Origin: Myxococcales bacterium
GTDB taxonomy: Bacteria; Myxococcota_A; UBA9160; UBA4427
Direction of reading: 5' to 3'
Assembly: GCA_012959865.1 (NCBI GenBank)
Contig: DUCH01000066.1
Span: forward strand, 1-41,268
Length of the DNA stretch: 41,268 nt
The notes under the pieces are model-generated. The model did no database searches. It was not told the origin of the DNA and saw only the letters and a list, made by a program, of their open reading frames with translations. The position numbers were made by a program, and so were the translations under genes. Positions 33,323 through 41,268 of this stretch are shown one piece after another (the first letter of the stretch is position 1; each line of letters begins with the position of its first letter).

Positions 33323-34926
33323 GACTCCTCCTTCTCTGCCAAAGTGGACAAGCTTGCACTTCCACGCTCTTGGGCAACGTATGCCTCGACCGCCGCAACC
33401 ATCTCCCGGACATCTGGACGACCCGGCACCACCTGGGCCGGAAGCCCGGCCGCAGAAAGAGCTTGGGCGGTCGTTGTTCCCACAGCGGCGATAATACACC
33501 GCTCGGCGGCGGTCCGAGACGGCTCGTCGAGTAGCTCGGAAAAATTCCGCACAGCCGAAGGGCTCGTGAAAAAAAGCAGAGGAAGATCACCCGCGACGAG
33601 ATCCTTCCGCAGCGCGTCGACATCCACATCGGGACGCAGGTTGCGATAGAAGACGATTGCATCGACATCAGCTCCCGCTTCGCTCAGCCCTTGGGAGAGT
33701 ACGTCCCGAGCAATGTTGGACTGGGGAATCAACATCCGACGATTTGCGGGGGCCAGGGACCGAATAATTTCGGCCAACATCGACTCCGCGTCGCCCTGAC
33801 CACCCGGGAGTACAAAATGAACGGGGAGGCCCTCATCCATCGCAGCGCTCGACGTCGCTGCACCAATGCAAAGAACCCGGGCTGAAAAATTCCCCAAGGC
33901 CCCCCGGAGCCCATTGCGTTCTAGATGATGGATGAAAAAACGCACGCTATTGGAACTGCTGAAGACTACGTCATCGTAGAGATGCAGCCCGGCAAGGCAG
34001 TTATCGATAGCGACCAGATCAGCCGGTGCCTCGGTCGGGACAAGATCTATCAGCGGCCGGATGGATGGCACAGCACCCGCCGCTCTGAGCGCGGAGGCGA
34101 GTTCCCCTGCCTGATGAGGAGCCCGGCTCACCAGGGCACCGAGACCAAACAGAGGCGACTCCTCCCACCACGAGAGCTCTTCTCGCAGACTAGCGACCTC
34201 CCCCACGACGACTACCGACGGCGCCTTGATGCTCGCAGCTTCGACGACGTCGGCAAGGGTCGACACCGTCGCCACCTTAACTTTTTGCTCGGGCCGAGTT
34301 CCATTCATCACAGCAGCCGCAGGCGTTTCGGGAGCGGTTCCCCCATCGACAAGTTCAACGAGAAGAGATCGTAGATTTCGCATTCCCATGAGAATCACCA
34401 AGGTATCCACGGAATTTCCCAACGCGCGCCATCGAATGCCTTCGGCGGCCTTTCCGGGATCATTGTGGCCGGTCACTACTGCGAAAGAGGCAGAGTAACG
34501 ACGGTCGGTCAAAGGAATTCCCGCATACGCCGGCGCAGCCAACGCCGAGGTGACCCCTGGGATAACCTCAAAGGGAACACCCGCAGATACGCATGCCGAT
34601 GCCTCTTCGCCTCCCCGGCCGAAGATAAAGGGATCGCCCCCCTTGAGTCGGATGACCGTTTTTCCCGTCTGGGCTTTTTCCACGATGAGACGATTGATAT
34701 CGTCCTGAGAGCGCGTCGGGGGATCGTGTCCGCGCTTGCCCACGTTGATTTTTTCGGCGTGGGCGGGCAGTAGGCTCAGAAGTTCTTCGCTGGCAAGTTC
34801 ATCGAAGAGAACAACATCGGCCCGACGAAGGGCGGCCGCGCCGCGCACGGTGATCAGGTCGGGGTCGCCCGGACCAGCACCAACAAGAATCAGCCGTCCC
34901 CCCATGACAGACCGCGGCCTAGTCAC
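33319..34926 (-). CDS. cobA-hemD: Uroporphyrinogen-III C-methyltransferase / uroporphyrinogen-III synthase fusion
   Basis: Two-domain protein of 535 residues. Residues about 8-255 are SUMT (CobA): [70 protein letters not shown], which directs uroporphyrinogen III to siroheme and cobalamin. Residues about 260-520 are uroporphyrinogen-III synthase (HemD), with [38 protein letters not shown] and [13 protein letters not shown]. This fusion is known in clostridia and deltaproteobacteria. The start is taken as GTG 34926, overlapping hemC by 4 bp (GTGA); ATG 34905 is an alternative that better matches CobA N-termini. It ends with a 4-bp overlap into hemB. Confidence 0.94.
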   Translation of the reverse strand: MTRPRSVMGGRLILVGAGPGDPDLITVRGAAALRRADVVLFDELASEELLSLLPAHAEKINVGKRGHDPPTRSQDDINRLIVEKAQTGKTVIRLKGGDPFIFGRGGEEASACVSAGVPFEVIPGVTSALAAPAYAGIPLTDRRYSASFAVVTGHNDPGKAAEGIRWRALGNSVDTLVILMGMRNLRSLLVELVDGGTAPETPAAAVMNGTRPEQKVKVATVSTLADVVEAASIKAPSVVVVGEVASLREELSWWEESPLFGLGALVSRAPHQAGELASALRAAGAVPSIRPLIDLVPTEAPADLVAIDNCLAGLHLYDDVVFSSSNSVRFFIHHLERNGLRGALGNFSARVLCIGAATSSAAMDEGLPVHFVLPGGQGDAESMLAEIIRSLAPANRRMLIPQSNIARDVLSQGLSEAGADVDAIVFYRNLRPDVDVDALRKDLVAGDLPLLFFTSPSAVRNFSELLDEPSRTAAERCIIAAVGTTTAQALSAAGLPAQVVPGRPDVREMVAAVEAYVAQERGSASLSTLAEKEES

Positions 34927-35873
34927 AATTCGCTGGCTCCTTCTGACGCTGATTCTCGGCGAAGCTCTTCAAGAATTTCGCTGCCGCCTGCTGCCTGGAC
35001 CTTCTCTGCCAGATCCCGACCCAGACTTTCAGCGTCGACGGCCTCGCCTTGGACCTCGGCCCTCGCTATCGACCGCCCATCGAGACTCGAGACCAGACCT
35101 CGGATTCGAATCCGGCCGGATTCGAGCGCTTGGCAATGAGCCGCCAATGGCACCGTACAATCGCCGCCCAGGCGGGTCAGAAACTCCCTTTCCGCGGTCG
35201 CCGAGGTGACATTTTCAGCCGCACTCAAACGCCCTACGTCCCGGGTGATCGATTCTCCCACGCGCCCTTCCAGGGCCAGCATGCCCTGGCAAACCGCTGG
35301 CAACAGAATGTCCGGGGAGATTCGTTCGCTGATCACGGAACTGCGGCCCAGACGATCGAGCCCCGCACACGCAAGCACCACCGCCGCTAGACCATCGCTT
35401 TCGAGCCGCCCCAAACGGGTCGGTACGTTGCCCCGCAGAGGCACAATTTCGAGATCCGGTCGGTGCGCCCGAAGCAAAGCCGCTCGGCGTGTACTCCCAG
35501 TGCCCACGCGGGCGTACTGGGGCAGATCTTCCAGACCCTGGTTTGGCGCCTTGGCCACCAGAGCGTCGCGCGGATCCGCCCGCTCAGGAAACGCCGCCAA
35601 CTCGAGCCCCGGGGCAATCTCGGCGGGCAAGTCCTTGGCGCTGTGAATGGCCACATCGGCTCGACCGTCGAGAAGCGCTTCTTCGATTTCTTTGATGAAC
35701 AGGCCCTTGCCCCCAATTTTCGCGAGCGAAACGTTCTGGATGCGATCGCCGGCCGTGCTGACGATGACAATCTCGGTGGGGAGTTGCAGTTCATCCTTGA
35801 TCCGCTTGGCAATGTAATTCGCTTGGGCAAGGGCGAGATCACTCCCTCGAGTCGCGATCCGCACGGTGCTCAT
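34923..35873 (-). CDS. hemC: Hydroxymethylbilane synthase (porphobilinogen deaminase)
   Basis: Polymerises four porphobilinogens into hydroxymethylbilane; 316 residues. Signatures: VRIATRGSDLALAQANYI at the N-terminus, KGLFIKEIEEALLDG, AIHSAKDLP with catalytic D81, GTGSTRRAALL, LRGNVPTRLGRL and GGDCTVPLAAH with C239, which holds the dipyrromethane cofactor. The start is ATG 35873, matching family N-termini, with AAAGG about 11 nt upstream; the 10-codon extension to a TTG at 35903 is not conserved. It lies 13 bp after hemA and overlaps cobA/hemD by 4 bp. Confidence 0.96.
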   Translation of the reverse strand: MSTVRIATRGSDLALAQANYIAKRIKDELQLPTEIVIVSTAGDRIQNVSLAKIGGKGLFIKEIEEALLDGRADVAIHSAKDLPAEIAPGLELAAFPERADPRDALVAKAPNQGLEDLPQYARVGTGSTRRAALLRAHRPDLEIVPLRGNVPTRLGRLESDGLAAVVLACAGLDRLGRSSVISERISPDILLPAVCQGMLALEGRVGESITRDVGRLSAAENVTSATAEREFLTRLGGDCTVPLAAHCQALESGRIRIRGLVSSLDGRSIARAEVQGEAVDAESLGRDLAEKVQAAGGSEILEELRRESASEGASEL

Positions 35874-35886
35874 CAAGTCATGCCTT

Positions 35887-37266
35887 TCATTTGGATCCGC
35901 CAACTTCGGGGCCCGCAGCGTTTTCAGCCGATTCTGGCTCGGATTTTTCGCCCATCATTTGTGAATCAATTTCAGCTCCGGGAGCCTCAGGGTCATCCAA
36001 ACCAAAGAGGGCACGTGCCTCTTCGACCACGGCCAATCCTTCCTCTCGATCTTTGTGGGCTCCAAGCCTTGCCAGGGGGCGATGCAAAATTTTGTTGACA
36101 ATAGATCGCGTCAACGCCTCCACCCGCTCGGCCTGGCTATCCGACAGGTCTAGCTTCGAGAGAGAGCGTCCAAGCTCCGCCTGGCGCACCGCCTCCGCTC
36201 GTGCTCGAAGATGGCGAATAGTGGGCACTGCCCGCAAAGCAACCATCCATCCTGCAAGACGCTCCTGCTCCTCCAGGACGATTTCCTCGGCGCCCGCTGA
36301 CTCCCTTCTCCGCTCTTCTTCGTTGGAGAACGCAATCTCCTGGAGATTGTCGATATCGTAGAGATATGCACTGTCGAGATCGTTTACTGCCGGATCGATA
36401 TTTCGCGGAACACCGATATCGATCAGAAAGACCGAATGGTTTCGTCGAGAAGCCAGGGCCCTGGAAACCCGGGCGGCGTCGAGCACGTGCCCGGAGCCTC
36501 CAATGCAGGAAAGGACGATGTCGCTGTCCTTCAGCACTTCATCGAGGTCTTCTAGTCCATGAGCTGAAGCCCCAAAACGCTCCGCCAGTTCTTCCGCCCG
36601 GGCTCGAGTCCGATTGACAACCCGCAAAGCATCCAGACCTTCGCGTCGAAGAGCAAAGAGCGCCGCCTCGATCATCTCCCCGGCACCGATCATCAGCGCC
36701 TTCTTGTCGCTCAACTCTTCAAAAATCTGCCGCGCCAGCTCCACCGCGACCCGGGCGACAGAGACCGGCCTCTGGGCGATTCGCGTTTCGTTCTTCACCC
36801 GCTTAGCAGTGGCGAATGCCTTCTGGAAAAGCCGGGAAAGGATCGGTCCGCAGCTCCCTATCTCCACAGAAGCCCTGTACGCGTCCTTCATTTGCCCCAG
36901 AATCTGAGGTTCGCCGACCACCATGGAATCTATTGCCGAAGCGACCCGGAAGACATGGCCCACAACCTCTTGATCAGCATACAAGTAGACATAATCTTCC
37001 AGCGAGCCGCCGCCCGGCACGGGAACCCCGCCTCCGAGTTCGTCGCGAAAAAAACTGGTCAATCGGACGCGCGCCTCATCGGGGTTTTGGGTTGTTACAA
37101 CCACTTCGACCCGATTGCAGGTTGAGATCAAGACGATCTCTCCGATTTCCGAATGCCCCGAAAGCTTCCGCAAAGCGGCTTCCACGGAGGAATCGTCCGC
37201 CGCATAGTGTTCGCGAACTTCCACCGGCGCACTTCGGTGACTCATGCCCAGCAGCAAGAGCTTCAT
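35887..37266 (-). CDS. hemA: Glutamyl-tRNA reductase
   Basis: First committed enzyme of the C5 heme route: reduces glutamyl-tRNA to glutamate-1-semialdehyde with NADPH; 459 residues. The N-terminus LLLLGMSHRSAPVEVRE leads to the catalytic C50 in ISTCNRVEV. GEPQILGQMKDAY, RVKNETRIAQRPVSV, and the NADPH fold LMIGAGEMIEAAL...VVNRTRARAEELAERFGA follow. A helical dimerisation domain (RLAGWMVALRAVPTIRHLR) and a 45-residue acidic tail of low conservation close it. hemL, needed for the next step, is not in the window. The ATG overlaps the hemX-like gene by 4 bp. Confidence 0.96.
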   Translation of the reverse strand: MKLLLLGMSHRSAPVEVREHYAADDSSVEAALRKLSGHSEIGEIVLISTCNRVEVVVTTQNPDEARVRLTSFFRDELGGGVPVPGGGSLEDYVYLYADQEVVGHVFRVASAIDSMVVGEPQILGQMKDAYRASVEIGSCGPILSRLFQKAFATAKRVKNETRIAQRPVSVARVAVELARQIFEELSDKKALMIGAGEMIEAALFALRREGLDALRVVNRTRARAEELAERFGASAHGLEDLDEVLKDSDIVLSCIGGSGHVLDAARVSRALASRRNHSVFLIDIGVPRNIDPAVNDLDSAYLYDIDNLQEIAFSNEEERRRESAGAEEIVLEEQERLAGWMVALRAVPTIRHLRARAEAVRQAELGRSLSKLDLSDSQAERVEALTRSIVNKILHRPLARLGAHKDREEGLAVVEEARALFGLDDPEAPGAEIDSQMMGEKSEPESAENAAGPEVGGSK

Positions 37267-38057
37267 CGCAGAATTTCCACTCCCACCACCGCAAAGAGCA
37301 GAAAGGCAAACCCCCCAACCGCCGATGCCGCCGCTTGCCGAGCCCCCTGGCCACCCACGAATCGGGCCAGGAACATCCCCGAGTAAATTCCCCAGCCCAC
37401 TAGAGTCCATATCGCGTGCGGGCTCCCCGACCAGTAGTTCCCGGTGGTCGCATGAACCCAGACCGAACCGGTAACCAGCCCCAGTGTCAGGAGCGGAAGG
37501 CCAACAACTAGGGAAGCCACATTCACCCGATCCAATGCCTCAAGTGAGGGGAGGCTCATGCGCTTTCCCCCCAATACCTTCATCTTCAACCGGCGATGCT
37601 CAAGGAGGTAAAAGATGCCAGACAGACCCGCGATGCCAAGCAGGCCGAGGCCGGCACTCGAGAGCAGAACGTGGGCATGAGAGACAGTTCCTTCCACGGG
37701 CGGCACAGCAACTCCCCCAGCCGTCTGAACTCCAAGACTCGGGAGAAAGACGGCGAGAAAGGCCAGAGGACCCACGGCGGCGGTCAAGCTCGCAAGGCGC
37801 AGCCGCCACATCAAGATCAACAGGGAGCAAACCCCAATCCAAGCCATGAATGAAATCGCATAGGGGAGATCGCTCAACTGGGGCACGGGGTTCAGCTTGT
37901 GCAGGGTCGCAAAAGCCGCACCATGGATCAGAGCGCCTAGCGCCACCCCCCAAACAGAGGCCCGCGTCAGCCGAGGAGCGGGGAGTGCGAGCCCTAGAAG
38001 CGCCAAAATACCCGAAGCCAGATAAATCGCCGCTGCTGCTTGCTGAAATTCGGTCAT
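37263..38057 (-). CDS. HemX/CcsA-like cytochrome c assembly membrane protein
   Basis: Integral membrane protein of 264 residues with about eight hydrophobic segments, of the CcmC/CcsA-HemX superfamily. The characteristic C-terminal region TGSVWVHATTGNYWSGSPHA, IWTLVGWGIYSGMFLARF resembles the Trp-rich WxxxxYWxxDP-type heme-handling loop, with Ser/Gly in place of part of it. In B. subtilis, HemX next to hemA lowers glutamyl-tRNA reductase levels. Its place directly ahead of hemA here (ATGA overlap) supports that role, while the alternative is heme delivery to cytochromes c. The start is ATG 38057 with GGAGG 9 nt upstream and a TATAGT promoter box further up. Confidence 0.85.
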   Translation of the reverse strand: MTEFQQAAAAIYLASGILALLGLALPAPRLTRASVWGVALGALIHGAAFATLHKLNPVPQLSDLPYAISFMAWIGVCSLLILMWRLRLASLTAAVGPLAFLAVFLPSLGVQTAGGVAVPPVEGTVSHAHVLLSSAGLGLLGIAGLSGIFYLLEHRRLKMKVLGGKRMSLPSLEALDRVNVASLVVGLPLLTLGLVTGSVWVHATTGNYWSGSPHAIWTLVGWGIYSGMFLARFVGGQGARQAAASAVGGFAFLLFAVVGVEILR

Positions 38058-38082
38058 CTCGTTCGGCCCTCCACTCCGGCTC

Positions 38083-38088
38083 ACTATA
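38083..38088 (-). promoter_or_regulatory. Probable -10 box of the heme operon
   Basis: TATAGT on the minus strand (5 of 6 to consensus), about 25 nt before the hemX-like ATG and ahead of its GGAGG. No good -35 is visible at 16-18 nt, so an activator or extended element may be needed. Confidence 0.4.
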
Positions 38089-38145
38089 GATCGCGAAGCA
38101 TCCCCTCGCCGACAACGTGGGCCACAACAGCAGCGAAATTAAAAA

Positions 38146-38688
38146 TCAGCGTCGCTTTTCCAGCCGGGCCATTTGTTCGGCAACTTTTACCGCATCATTC
38201 ACCATCTCAAAAACACGGAAGGCGGGCTCACCCAAGAGCACGAAGCGAATCTCTTCGAGGGAGGTTGTACCGGCCAGATGGGCGCGGGCGACCTCGATCG
38301 AGATCTCAGCGGATCGCTGAAGGGCCAGCCCCCCAATACCGGCACCCACCGCCGGGAACGCAATGGTGCGAAGCCCCTTCCGGGCCGCCAGTTCAAGGCT
38401 CGCCCGAACACTAGATCGAACGCCGTCCACGTCTGCGACCCCGCCGAGTTCCATGCCCGCGGCGTGGATCACGAACCGAGCGGGCAGCTGGCCTGCCCCC
38501 GTTAGGGCCGCCTCACCGACTTTCACCGCCCCGTAGGCTTCGCACTCGGCTTGAATGCTCTCGCCCCCTCGGTCACGAATGGCCCCAGCTACCCCCGAGC
38601 CCATGATCAGCGAACTGTTGGCCGCGTTCACGATGGCGTCCACCGACTGCTCAGTGATATCTCCCACCAGCAAGGTGACTCGTCCCAT
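38146..38688 (-). CDS. Macro domain protein (ADP-ribose/O-acetyl-ADP-ribose binding)
   Basis: Single macro domain of 180 residues, a fold that binds or hydrolyses ADP-ribose derivatives. The adenine-binding Asp is D10 in VGDITEQSVDAIVNAAN. N21/N24 and the GSGVAGAIRDRGG loop follow the MacroD/Af1521 plan. FVIHAAG and TIAFPAVGAGIGGL complete the ribose-phosphate pocket. The start is ATG 38688, with GGAGGG about 5 nt upstream; the frame is open to 38862 but that part lacks domain similarity. It is divergent from trxA (195 bp apart) and precedes the heme operon with an 88-bp gap containing the heme promoter. Confidence 0.88.
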   Translation of the reverse strand: MGRVTLLVGDITEQSVDAIVNAANSSLIMGSGVAGAIRDRGGESIQAECEAYGAVKVGEAALTGAGQLPARFVIHAAGMELGGVADVDGVRSSVRASLELAARKGLRTIAFPAVGAGIGGLALQRSAEISIEVARAHLAGTTSLEEIRFVLLGEPAFRVFEMVNDAVKVAEQMARLEKRR

Positions 38689-38883
38689 AGATCCCTCCGC
38701 TGCCTCAACCGAAGCCCCCCCTCGCCATCGCGGGAGTCTCCGAAGAGTAACGCGCCCGGCCCCCATACCTCCAGTCTCCTTCTTATCCGTCGAGCCGAAG
38801 CTGCTATGCTCGGAAACCACCGGCAGGCTTCCGGCTTTTCCCAGATTACCGACGCGGCCCACCGCGCCGAAGGAGATTTCCCC

Positions 38884-39207
38884 ATGGCAGAGATTCTTGA
38901 CGTCACCGACGACAACTTCGACTCGGAAGTTCTCAAGTCCGAAACCCCAGTGATCGTCGATTTCTGGGCCGAATGGTGCCAGCCGTGCCGGCAGATAGCC
39001 CCAATCATCAAGGCTCTAGCCGATGACTACGAGGGTCGAGTCAAGGTCGTCAAAGTCAACGTAGATAACTCCCAACATGTCGCCGGAAATTTCGGGATCC
39101 GTTCGATTCCTGCTGTCCTCAGTTTTCGAGACGGACAGGTGGTCGAACAACTGGTTGGGGTTCGTCCCAAGGCAAATTTCGTCGAGATGGCCGAAAAACT
39201 CGCTTGA
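38884..39207 (+). CDS. trxA: Thioredoxin with WCQPC active site
   Basis: Cytosolic disulfide reductase of 107 residues. It has the thioredoxin fold throughout: VIVDFWAEWCQPCRQIAP with redox cysteines C32 and C35, VKVVKVNVDNSQHVAGNFGI, RSIPAVLSFRDGQVVEQLVG, with the cis-Pro in SIPA. The active site reads WCQPC rather than the canonical WCGPC, and the Thr after the cis-Pro is Ala. AAGGAG lies 10 nt before ATG 38884. It is divergent from the macro-domain gene and probably monocistronic. Confidence 0.93.
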   Translation: MAEILDVTDDNFDSEVLKSETPVIVDFWAEWCQPCRQIAPIIKALADDYEGRVKVVKVNVDNSQHVAGNFGIRSIPAVLSFRDGQVVEQLVGVRPKANFVEMAEKLA

Positions 39208-39511
39208 GTCCGGGCTCGAGGATCATGCCTCGAAGGATTCCGGCAGCGGCTTAGATTCCGATCTAGCCCAACCCACGACCACCCTGACCCAAGGCCCTGG
39301 CACCACGACGCAAAGATCTGGATCTCTCCGGCGCTCCAGAAACTTTCCGCGGGGGAAGCAGCCTCACCAAAGGGGGTGCCAATCGCGCTCCCAGGGGCGT
39401 TTCTGGCGCTCCTCTCAACCTATGAATCGCCGTCCGTCCCGCCTGCCAAAACTCACACCGCACAGAGAAACACTACGTACCGCGAGAGCCAACCAGACAA
39501 AGCGGGGTTGG
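39208..39511. other. Convergent intergenic region, trxA / aldolase
   Basis: A stretch of 304 bp with no supported gene. It contains a 6-bp hairpin just after trxA (39216-39221 with 39228-39233, loop ATCATG) and an 8-bp perfect hairpin at its far end. Short open frames here are Arg- and Ser-rich and do not resemble protein. Confidence 0.55.
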
Positions 39512-39513
39512 CT
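39487..39513 (-). terminator. Hairpin overlapping the aldolase stop codon
   Basis: AGCCAACC (39487-39494) and GGTTGGCT (39506-39513) form a perfect 8-bp stem with an 11-nt loop. It covers the TAG of the aldolase gene on the minus strand. No T-run follows, so it may stabilise the 3' end or stop transcription weakly. Confidence 0.4.
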
Positions 39514-40480
39514 AGAGATCGACAATCAGCTTGTCGTAAAACTCGACGTAGTTATGGCTCTCTTCGCCTTCGACCATGGCAATCGCACTCCGCGGATGTT
39601 GATTGAGCTGCCCAGTAATATTGTAAGGCACCAACGCGCCCCACTTGAGTTTCTCTTGCAAGGGCACGAAGTGCTCCTCAAGGAGTTGCAGAAAAGGACG
39701 CAACCGATAGGTCGGATTTCGAAGGAAACCGATCAGAAGTTCCATAGGGCAGTTCCCCGCTCCCCGACCCATCCCCGCCACAGTGGCATCGATCCGATTT
39801 GCTCCATGAATGATTGATTCGATGGTATTCGCAAATGCCAACTGCTGGTTATTATGGGCATGAATGCCAACCTCCTTGCCCGTCCCCTCGAGAGCCAATC
39901 TATATCGGTCTACCAATCGGCCGACCTGTTCGCCATACAGAGCGCCGAAACTATCCACGACAACTACTGTGTCGACCGGAGTTTCCCGAAGAACTTCCAG
40001 GGCCTGGTCGATTTCCGCTTCCTGGGCGATGGAGATAGCCATCACGTTGCAAGTCACTTCATAGCCCTTATCAGCGGCGTCCTTGATCATGTCCACCGCA
40101 ACCGGAAGCTGGTGAACATACGTCGCAACCCGAATCACATCGAGAACACTCTGATCCGCGGGAAGAATGTCTTCGTGATAGTCGGTCTTTTCGGCATCGG
40201 CCATCGCTGCGATTTTGAGCGGAGAATCATTCTCCCCCAGCACCCTGCGCATATGGTCTTCTTCGCAGAACTTCCAGTCTCCAAAATTGCCAGGCGCGAA
40301 GAGTTTCTTGGAAGCCTTGTAGCCGATTTCCATATAGTCGACACCGCCCTCAATGCAGGCACGATGTACCGCCGAAACCAAGTCGTCATCAAAGGCGTGT
40401 TCGTTTACCAGGCCGCCGTCGCGAATAGTGCAATCGAGAACTTTCAACTCGGGACGATACGTGATCCAGGGGGCGCTCAT
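39512..40480 (-). CDS. HMGL-like / DRE-TIM aldolase-domain protein, uncharacterised
   Basis: TIM-barrel protein of 322 residues in the DRE-TIM metallolyase superfamily (HMG-CoA lyase, 4-hydroxy-2-oxovalerate aldolase). The metal and catalytic N-terminal motif is VLDCTIRDGG (D16, R20, D21). Metal histidines are in GIHAHNNQQLAFANT (H207, H209). GVDYMEIGYKASKKLF, VVVVDSFGALY, and MGRGAGNCPMELL are further conserved blocks. The extended N-terminus (MSAPWITYRPELKV) recalls a group of similar proteins annotated only as 'aldolase catalytic domain'. Start at ATG 40480 with GAGGAG 7-8 nt upstream; a longer ATG at 40495 lies ahead of that site. Substrate unknown. Confidence 0.82.
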   Translation of the reverse strand: MSAPWITYRPELKVLDCTIRDGGLVNEHAFDDDLVSAVHRACIEGGVDYMEIGYKASKKLFAPGNFGDWKFCEEDHMRRVLGENDSPLKIAAMADAEKTDYHEDILPADQSVLDVIRVATYVHQLPVAVDMIKDAADKGYEVTCNVMAISIAQEAEIDQALEVLRETPVDTVVVVDSFGALYGEQVGRLVDRYRLALEGTGKEVGIHAHNNQQLAFANTIESIIHGANRIDATVAGMGRGAGNCPMELLIGFLRNPTYRLRPFLQLLEEHFVPLQEKLKWGALVPYNITGQLNQHPRSAIAMVEGEESHNYVEFYDKLIVDL

Positions 40481-40535
40481 CTTGGAACTCCTCATAGGGA
40501 ACTGATCGATTCAGTCCAACAGGGGGCAATGGCCC

Positions 40536-40564
40536 ATCATACCTAGACAAATCTCCAGGGTCCA
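40536..40564 (-). promoter_or_regulatory. Predicted promoter of the aldolase gene
   Basis: TGGACC (40564-40559), a 17-nt spacer and TATGAT (40541-40536) on the minus strand, matching 4 of 6 and 5 of 6 consensus positions. It would give a leader of about 50 nt containing the GAGGAG site. Confidence 0.5.
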
Positions 40565-40586
40565 GCGTGGTGTCGAGCCCGCGACC

Positions 40587-41268
40587 TCAGAATACATAGC
40601 GACGCATCGACACGTTCAGCAGCAGCCCGAGTGCAATTCCCGCGGACATCAGCGCCGATCCACCGTATGAGAATAACGGCAGGGGCACACCGATAACCGG
40701 CGCAAGCCCGAGAACCATTGCGATATTAATAGTCGCCGGCCAAAAGAGGGTCCCCACCAGCCCAATGGCGAGCATGGCACCGAAACCGTCCTTCGAACTC
40801 TGTGCGATCCACAATCCCCAAAGTAAAAGAGCGACGAAGCAGGCCAACACCAACGTACTGCCAACGAAACCCCATTCTTCGGCAAGCACACTAAAAACGA
40901 AATCTGTGTGCTGTGTCGGCAAGAAGCGGAGTTGGGTCTGAGTTCCCTCTTGCCAACCCGAACCCAGAAACCCGCCCGACCCCACCGCGATTCTGGACTG
41001 CATCGCCTGGTAGCCCGAGGAGAGTGGATCCCTCCCCGGGTCCAGGAAATCCAGGATACGTTGCTGTTGATAGGCTCTAAGACCGAATTGCCAGAGCGCT
41101 GCGAGGCCAGCAGCAGCGAGCACTGCGACACCCGCCCAGGCCCGCAGAGGAATGCTGAGAAGAGGAAGGTAGGTGAGCGCTACAAGGAGCGTCAGCATGG
41201 CCACACCCATGTCGCGCTGGAGAAGAATCAGCCCAATGGGCATGGCGGCGATCATCAATGGTGCGAAA
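40587..41268 (-). CDS. rodA: RodA, SEDS-family peptidoglycan glycosyltransferase (partial, 5' end outside window)
   Basis: C-terminal 226 residues of a multi-span SEDS protein; the frame runs off the right edge. SEDS proteins polymerise lipid II into glycan strands during cell elongation. Diagnostic features are the LILLQRDMGVAML segment, DFLDPGRDPLSSGYQAMQSR with the conserved Asp/loop, GSGGFLGSGWQEGTQTQLRF and PTQHTDFVFSVLAEEWGF, then PVIGVPLPLFSYGGSALMS. The PLPxxSYGGS block and the long GTQTQLRFLPTQHTDF run indicate RodA rather than FtsW. It ends 106 bp before the aldolase gene, which has its own promoter. Confidence 0.94.
   Translation of the reverse strand, partial: FAPLMIAAMPIGLILLQRDMGVAMLTLLVALTYLPLLSIPLRAWAGVAVLAAAGLAALWQFGLRAYQQQRILDFLDPGRDPLSSGYQAMQSRIAVGSGGFLGSGWQEGTQTQLRFLPTQHTDFVFSVLAEEWGFVGSTLVLACFVALLLWGLWIAQSSKDGFGAMLAIGLVGTLFWPATINIAMVLGLAPVIGVPLPLFSYGGSALMSAGIALGLLLNVSMRRYVF

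Noticed and set aside
39263-39463. A 66-codon minus-strand frame in the trxA/aldolase gap
   Set aside because: Extremely Arg- and Gly-rich with no start signal; typical of noncoding GC-rich DNA.
1-41268. tRNA, rRNA, CRISPR, insertion sequence or prophage content
   Set aside because: I scanned all gaps longer than about 100 bp for cloverleaf arms, spaced direct repeats, transposase motifs and terminal inverted repeats and found none. A tRNA or RNA-family search would be needed to be certain.

Overview
The window is a gene-dense, GC-rich (about 60%) piece of a bacterial chromosome with ordinary housekeeping gene density. There are no rRNA or tRNA genes, IS elements, phage genes or CRISPR that I can see. 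Menaquinone genes (menF, menD), two luciferase-like (LLM) oxidoreductases, a WS/DGAT acyltransferase, a UbiB-type kinase, a class I fumarase and a B. subtilis-like heme operon order (hemX-hemA-hemC-cobA/hemD-hemB) together suggest an uncultured 'deltaproteobacteria-like' lineage (Myxococcota, Binatota or Desulfobacterota grade). That placement is inference from gene content, not a phylogeny.

Layout. 1-7 kb (minus): a fumarase / SpoU RNA methyltransferase / glutamine-amidotransferase run, then a MerR regulator that is the first gene of a menF-menD operon cut by the window edge. 7-12 kb (plus): an LLM oxidoreductase, a Prc-type tail-specific protease, and a monothiol glutaredoxin/IscA-like/rhodanese triple fusion followed by BolA. 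12-16 kb (minus): parE-parC, of a Bacteroidetes/Chlamydia-like type and visibly lower in GC. 16-17 kb (plus): dusB. 17-20 kb (minus): DNA polymerase I with no proofreading residues. 20-26 kb: a small membrane protein (plus), then a minus-strand run usp-rnhB-truD-cysK-gamma carbonic anhydrase-tetR, with a CBS-pair protein lying upstream of it. 26.4-32 kb (plus): a multi-span membrane protein with a pseudopilin-like tail, a UbiB/ABC1 kinase, a second LLM enzyme and a WS/DGAT acyltransferase. 32-38 kb (minus): the heme/siroheme operon ending in a small DUF4177-like protein. 38-41 kb: a macro-domain protein, thioredoxin (plus), an orphan HMGL-like aldolase and the 3' part of rodA.

How it works together. 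The heme operon carries the route from glutamyl-tRNA to uroporphyrinogen III and the first siroheme/cobalamin methylations, with four of its five main genes joined by 4-bp stop/start overlaps. MerR-menF-menD looks like a self-contained regulated quinone cassette: a perfect 14-bp palindrome sits in the spacer of the predicted promoter. The glutaredoxin fusion and BolA form a likely Fe-S handling pair. The 26.4-32 kb block is the least familiar region and the best candidate for an undescribed lipid- or quinone-related function.

A recurring signal is a -10-like TANNNT hexamer 6 nt ahead of a start codon with no Shine-Dalgarno (merR, the CBS gene, polA; looser at prc and the 20.07 kb gene), which suggests leaderless mRNAs. 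Where starts were moved inward from the longest reading frame, the ribosome-binding site or family alignment used is given in the entry.
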